This document shows positions 7,482 to 10,525 of a stretch of DNA of 10,525 bases, one piece after another. Numbering within the stretch: the first letter of the stretch is position 1; every line of letters starts with the position of its first letter. The notes beneath the pieces are model-generated. The model did not search any database. It saw only the letters and a list, made by a program, of their open reading frames with translations, and was not told the origin of the DNA. The stretch lies in contig JAYZDP010000141.1 of NCBI GenBank assembly GCA_036337765.1, forward strand, positions 1 to 10,525. Direction: 5' to 3'. The position numbers were made by a program, and so were the translations under genes. Origin of the DNA: JAYZDP01 sp036337765 (GTDB lineage: Bacteria > Acidobacteriota > Thermoanaerobaculia > Multivoradales > Multivoraceae).

Positions 7482-7493
7482 GCCGTGATCATA
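7482..7493 (-). promoter_or_regulatory. Candidate promoter -10 of the central operon
   Basis: On the minus strand TATGAT (7493-7488) differs from the sigma-70 -10 consensus by one base. No convincing -35 lies 16-18 bases upstream (the hexamer at that distance reads CGCAGC). Transcription would begin near 7481-7482, only about 5 bases before the ATG at 7476, giving an almost leaderless mRNA. This fits the missing Shine-Dalgarno. Confidence 0.4.
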
Positions 7494-7526
7494 ACCGAGG
7501 AACGCCCTCTGCTGCGCCGTGGCCGT

Positions 7527-7535
7527 TGCTAGACT
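7527..7535 (+). promoter_or_regulatory. Candidate extended -10 promoter of the M32 carboxypeptidase gene
   Basis: TGCTAGACT contains the extended -10 TG followed, one base on, by TAGACT (consensus TATAAT). No good -35 is visible. A start near 7542 would give a leader of about 22 bases that contains the AGGGGGGAGG ribosome-binding site at 7551-7560. It lies back to back with the opposite-strand -10 at 7488-7493, so the two promoters share a very short control region. Confidence 0.4.
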
Positions 7536-7550
7536 CCCCCGACCGTCTGA

Positions 7551-7566
7551 AGGGGGGAGGCGCGTG
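7551..7566 (+). promoter_or_regulatory. Strong Shine-Dalgarno and GTG start of the M32 gene
   Basis: AGGGGGGAGG at 7551-7560 is followed by CGC and GTG at 7564-7566. This is the strongest ribosome-binding site in the window and decides the start. An in-frame GTG at 7519 would place the start upstream of the candidate -10 and add a non-conserved 15-residue extension, so it is rejected. Confidence 0.7.
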
Positions 7567-9078
7567 CCGGAAGAAGCCATTTCCAGGTTCTACACACTCT
7601 GGGGCGAGATCGAAGATCTCGAGTCCACGATCGAGCTTCTGCACTGGGACCAGGAGACTGTGATGCCGGAAGCTGGCAATGAGCGGCGAGGTGAGCTGCT
7701 CGCGACTCTCACCGGAGTCCAGCATCGCCAGCTGACCGATCCGGCGCTCGCCGACACGATCGCGGCTGCACTTGAGGCCTGCAACGACGACGGCGACGAC
7801 CCGCGCGAGCTCGCGACCGCTCACCACCTCGTAGACCGCGCCACACGGGTCCCTGTGGAGCTGGCACAGGAGCTGGCGTCGGCATCGAGCGCCGGTCTGT
7901 CTCGGTGGCGCAAGGCTCGTGCCCAGGAGAGCTTCGCTCCCTTCGCCGCGGCCCTCGAACGCAACGTCACCCTACGCCGGGAAGAAGCCACAGCGCTCGC
8001 AGCGGGCGAGCACATCTACGACGGCCTTCTGGACGGCTACGATCCGGGCACTCGAACAGCCGAGCTAGTACCGCTGTTCGACTCTCTCGGCTCGGCCCTC
8101 GCCGACGCGGTCGCCCGCGCCGCGGACACAGGAGCCACGATCGACGAAACGAAGGCCTACGGCGATTTCGATCCGGACGCGCAGCTCGCGTTCGGCCGAT
8201 GGTCGGCCGAAGAGATCGGATTCGACTTCTCGCGTGGGCGCATCGACCCGACGGTCCACCCGTTCTGCGCGGGTAGCGGACCGACCGACGTGCGCATCAC
8301 CTGGCGCTACGACCGTGACGACTTCCGCCCGGCACTGTTCGGCATCCTGCACGAGGCCGGTCACGGCATGTACGAGCAGGGCCTGCCAATCGACCGCGCC
8401 CGCAAACCGACCGGGCGCGCAAGGTCGATGGGCGTGCACGAATCGCAGTCGCGCCTGTGGGAGAACCACGTCGGTCGGCATCCCGGTTTCTGGCGCCACG
8501 CCTTCCCTCGCTTCCAGGATCACTTCAGTTCGTGGAGTGGCACTCTCGACGAGCTGTGCCCGACGATGCACAAGGTGCAGCCGAGCCTCATCCGGGTCGA
8601 GGCGGACGAAGTCACCTACAACCTGCACATCCTCGTTCGGTTCCGCCTCGAGCTCGACCTGATCGAGGGAGATCTCGCCGTCGCAGACCTTCCCACTGCC
8701 TGGGACGAAGCCTACGAGGGCATGCTCGGGGTTCGGGCCGACAAACCGAGCATGGGCGTGTTGCAGGACGTGCATTGGGCGTCGGGTCTGTTCGGCTACT
8801 TCCCGACCTACACCCTCGGAAGCCTCTTGAGCGCGCAGCTCTTCGACGCCGCCGAGGTCGAGCTCGGCGACCTCGAGGAAGCGTTCGCGGCTGGGCAGTT
8901 CGCGCCGCTACTCGAGTGGCTCCGCGACAAGATCCACCGTCACGGTTGCTACCACAGCGCCACCCAGCTCACCGAGACGGCCACAGGGCGGCCACTGTCG
9001 GCCGACGCCTTCCTGCGCTACGTCGACGCCAAGCTCGAGCGCTTCTACGGGCTCGGATCGTCGAACGGGAACGGCTAG
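7564..9078 (+). CDS. M32-family metallocarboxypeptidase (carboxypeptidase Taq type)
   Basis: This is a 504-residue zinc carboxypeptidase that removes C-terminal residues from peptides, normally cytoplasmic; no signal peptide is seen. Length and layout match family M32. Motifs, numbered from the GTG at 7564, are: N-terminal 'STIELLHWDQETVMP' (21-35); 'HPFCAGSGPTDVRIT' (232-246); zinc motif 'HEAGH' with H263, E264 and H267, followed by 'GMYEQG'; 'GVHESQSRLWENHVG' (291-305) with E294 as third zinc ligand; and 'IRVEADEVTYNLHILVRF' (343-360). 'LGSLLSAQLF' and 'LRDKIHRHG' near the end are also typical. The usual 'RITTRY' reads 'RITWRY', and the loop between the two zinc motifs is rich in Arg and Lys ('DRARKPTGRARS'). 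All catalytic residues are present, so it should be active. It is transcribed away from the central operon and is followed after 4 bases by the phosphodiesterase gene. Confidence 0.95.
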   Translation: MPEEAISRFYTLWGEIEDLESTIELLHWDQETVMPEAGNERRGELLATLTGVQHRQLTDPALADTIAAALEACNDDGDDPRELATAHHLVDRATRVPVELAQELASASSAGLSRWRKARAQESFAPFAAALERNVTLRREEATALAAGEHIYDGLLDGYDPGTRTAELVPLFDSLGSALADAVARAADTGATIDETKAYGDFDPDAQLAFGRWSAEEIGFDFSRGRIDPTVHPFCAGSGPTDVRITWRYDRDDFRPALFGILHEAGHGMYEQGLPIDRARKPTGRARSMGVHESQSRLWENHVGRHPGFWRHAFPRFQDHFSSWSGTLDELCPTMHKVQPSLIRVEADEVTYNLHILVRFRLELDLIEGDLAVADLPTAWDEAYEGMLGVRADKPSMGVLQDVHWASGLFGYFPTYTLGSLLSAQLFDAAEVELGDLEEAFAAGQFAPLLEWLRDKIHRHGCYHSATQLTETATGRPLSADAFLRYVDAKLERFYGLGSSNGNG

Positions 9079-9082
9079 AGGC

Positions 9083-10306
9083 ATGCGCGCGCGCGCCGCC
9101 ACGGTCGTAGTGGCGGCTGTGCTCTTCACCTGTGGCCCCGTGGCCGAAATCCAGCCGGTCGCGGGCGAGCCGCCGCTTGTCCTGATCTCGATCGACGGTT
9201 TCCGTTGGGACTACCTCGACCTCTTCGACGCACCGCACCTCAGGGAGCTGGCCGCCACCGGTGCCCGGGCCGAAAGGCTGGTCCCGGTGTTCCCGACCAA
9301 GACCTTCCCCAACCACTACAGCGCAGTGACCGGCCTCTACCCCCGCCACCACGGCATCGTCGCCAACATCATGAGCGACCCGGGACTGGGGCGCTTCTCC
9401 CTACGCGATCGTGACGCCGTGGAAGACGGCCGCTGGTGGCAGGGCGAGCCGATATGGGTGACCGCGGAAAGACAGGGAGTTCGGGCCGCCACCTGCTTCT
9501 GGCCCGGCTCCGAGGCCGAGATCCATGGCGTGCGCCCGACCCACTGGATGCGCTACGACCGCGACTTCCCGACCGAGGCCCGCGTCGAGAAGGTCTTCGA
9601 ATGGCTCGACCTGCCCGCCCAGCGCCGCCCCGGCTTCATGACGCTCTACTTCAGCGACGTGGATAGCGCCGCGCATCGTACCGGTCCCACATCAGACGAA
9701 ACGCGCACGGCGGTCGCCCGAGTGGACCGTGCAATCGGGACACTCCTCGACGGCCTCCGTGATCGTGCCGTCCTCGACGAGATGCACCTACTCGTCGTCT
9801 CGGACCACGGAATGACGGACACGCCCGCCGGGCAGGCGGTGTATCTGGAGGACTACATCGACCTCACCGGGATCGAAGTCAGTGGCGATACTCCGACAGT
9901 CTTCTTGAGTCCGCCGCCTGAGCGCGAAGCGGCCGTCCTTCAGGCCCTCAACGAAGCGCACCCGCAGCTACGAGGCGTCCGCAGCGCGGAGACGCCCGCC
10001 ACATGGCAGTTCCGCGACCATCCGCGTATCCCCGCGATCATCGCCATGACTCCCGAGGGCTGGCACGTCCGTGCGCAGCGCCGCCCATCAGGAGACGAAC
10101 CTCTCGGGATGCACGGCTACGACCCCGCACTGCAATCGATGCACGGCTCCCTCATCGCCCACGGTCCGCAGATCGCAAGCGGCAAGAAGGTCGGTCCCGT
10201 TCGTATGATCGACCTGTACGAGCTGATGTGCCACCTGTTGTCCCTGAAGCCGGCGCCCAACGATGGCGATCTCTCAGGAGTCAGGGGCCTTCTACGCTCG
10301 CGCTAG
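9083..10306 (+). CDS. Secreted nucleotide pyrophosphatase/phosphodiesterase (NPP-like, alkaline phosphatase superfamily)
   Basis: This 407-residue enzyme probably hydrolyses phosphodiester or pyrophosphate bonds with two zinc ions in the periplasm. Residues 1-28 form a signal peptide (Arg-rich start, 'TVVVAAVLFTCGPVA'). C17 follows 'LFT', a poor lipobox, so lipoprotein status is doubtful. Catalytic residues by comparison with Xanthomonas NPP are: D38 in 'LISIDGFRWDY'; nucleophile T74 in 'PTKTFPNHYS'; N95 in 'GIVANIM'; D194 and H198 in 'DVDSAAHRTGP'; D241 and H242 in 'VVSDHGM'; and H344 in 'GMHGYDP'. The C-terminal 'MIDLYELMCHLLSLKPAPNDG' region is the family's usual end. All metal ligands are present, and the length fits the compact bacterial NPPs. 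Nucleotide versus phospholipid-type substrates cannot be separated by eye. The ATG at 9083 is 4 bases after the M32 stop. Confidence 0.93.
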   Translation: MRARAATVVVAAVLFTCGPVAEIQPVAGEPPLVLISIDGFRWDYLDLFDAPHLRELAATGARAERLVPVFPTKTFPNHYSAVTGLYPRHHGIVANIMSDPGLGRFSLRDRDAVEDGRWWQGEPIWVTAERQGVRAATCFWPGSEAEIHGVRPTHWMRYDRDFPTEARVEKVFEWLDLPAQRRPGFMTLYFSDVDSAAHRTGPTSDETRTAVARVDRAIGTLLDGLRDRAVLDEMHLLVVSDHGMTDTPAGQAVYLEDYIDLTGIEVSGDTPTVFLSPPPEREAAVLQALNEAHPQLRGVRSAETPATWQFRDHPRIPAIIAMTPEGWHVRAQRRPSGDEPLGMHGYDPALQSMHGSLIAHGPQIASGKKVGPVRMIDLYELMCHLLSLKPAPNDGDLSGVRGLLRSR

Positions 10307-10309
10307 CCG

Positions 10310-10483
10310 GTGTCGAAACGCGGATGGGATGGCTTTGACGCGAGCCCTAGACGCGCGACCCTCGTCCGGCGGGTCTTCGAGATCGAGCCCGCAGCGGTTG
10401 CGATCGGAATCGCAGCCCTGCTCTGGGTACTCAGCGTCTGGCACATCGGCTTTCTCGGTTTTGTGCCTTGGCATCGCGACTGA
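10310..10483 (+). CDS. Small single-helix membrane peptide, unknown function
   Basis: This 57-residue reading frame starts at GTG 10310, three bases after the phosphodiesterase stop, and ends with TGA at 10481-10483. The N-terminus is basic ('MSKRGWDGF', then R14, R15, R20, R21), followed by one strongly hydrophobic segment from about 28 to 53 ('AAVAIGIAALLWVLSVWHIG') and a short 'VPWHRD' tail. Tryptophan is unusually frequent (W6, W39, W44, W54). Third codon positions are mostly G or C, as in the neighbours. There is no good Shine-Dalgarno, so translational coupling is the likeliest route. I do not recognise the family. The clean signal-anchor-like layout and tight spacing argue for a real gene, but homologues are needed to be sure. 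The opposite-strand open frame here looks like a shadow. Confidence 0.55.
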   Translation: MSKRGWDGFDASPRRATLVRRVFEIEPAAVAIGIAALLWVLSVWHIGFLGFVPWHRD

Positions 10484-10493
10484 GAGTGTCGGG

Positions 10494-10525
10494 GTGGAGC
10501 CGAAGTCCGAGAGCCGTGAGCTGAA
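10494..10525 (+). CDS. Possible start of a further gene, cut by the window edge
   Basis: A GTG at 10494 opens a frame with no stop to the window end, giving about ten residues that begin 'MEPKSESREL'. A GGGG run sits immediately upstream, 10 bases after the small peptide gene. The tight spacing is the only real support; ten codons are too few to judge. Confidence 0.2.
   Translation, partial: MEPKSESREL

Noticed and set aside
8065..8775. A 236-codon minus-strand open frame inside the M32 gene
   Set aside because: It is antisense to the conserved HEAGH and HESQ region and has no recognisable domain; a coding shadow.
9083..9145. Lipoprotein signal for the phosphodiesterase (C17)
   Set aside because: The residues before the Cys are L-F-T; Phe at -2 and Thr at -1 fit the lipobox poorly, so an ordinary signal peptide is preferred.
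10292..10474. A 60-codon minus-strand frame opposite the small membrane peptide
   Set aside because: It is charged and featureless, starts inside the opposite gene, and would converge into the phosphodiesterase 3' end; the plus-strand frame is the better candidate.
1..10525. Mobile element, CRISPR array, toxin-antitoxin or other defence system
   Set aside because: I saw no transposase, integrase, direct-repeat array, tRNA-flanked boundary or change of base composition; the genes are chromosomal housekeeping and accessory types.

Overview
The window is about 10.5 kb of densely packed, GC-rich bacterial chromosome. It carries ten protein genes I can support, plus a possible start of another at the right edge. 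I see no tRNA, rRNA, insertion sequence, CRISPR array or prophage gene. The codon bias towards G/C in third positions, the GTG starts, the gene pitch and the protein types (family M32 carboxypeptidase, secreted NPP-type phosphodiesterase, secreted TPR protein, short RNase E/G) suggest a heterotrophic, free-living, GC-rich Gram-negative lineage such as Acidobacteriota, Myxococcota or other 'deltaproteobacterial' groups. The sequence alone does not settle the phylum.

Left block (1-2015, + strand): the 3' end of a PLP-dependent class I/II aminotransferase, then a secreted TPR-type protein starting one base after the aminotransferase stop. The N-terminal half of this protein resembles a gluzincin-like metallopeptidase domain, but the zinc-binding motif is gone.

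Central block (7476 down to 2027, - strand): six genes in one apparent operon with gaps of 4-16 bases and one 8-base overlap. In transcription order these are a small two-helix membrane protein, a sodium:solute symporter, tryptophanyl-tRNA synthetase (trpS), a ribonuclease E/G homologue, a PNPOx-like split-barrel flavoprotein and a GFA/CENP-V-fold zinc protein. The first two probably form a transporter with its accessory protein. trpS and the RNase link the operon to translation and RNA turnover; the last two are small redox/detoxification-type proteins of unknown substrate. The operon converges with the left block across only 11 bases.

Right block (7564-10525, + strand): a compact divergent promoter region of about 87 bases separates the central operon from an M32 metallocarboxypeptidase. 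Four bases after it comes a secreted nucleotide pyrophosphatase/phosphodiesterase-like enzyme, then a short, previously easy-to-miss membrane peptide gene that begins three bases after the phosphodiesterase stop. These look like a scavenging set, one cutting peptides and the other phosphodiesters or nucleotides.

Overall this is mostly ordinary housekeeping and accessory sequence. The items most worth a second look are the apparently dead peptidase domain in the TPR protein, the basic tail of the RNase, the pairing of trpS with a Na+ symporter, the near-leaderless start of the central operon and the small membrane peptide at the right end. I found no convincing evidence of a new defence, mobile or biosynthetic system.
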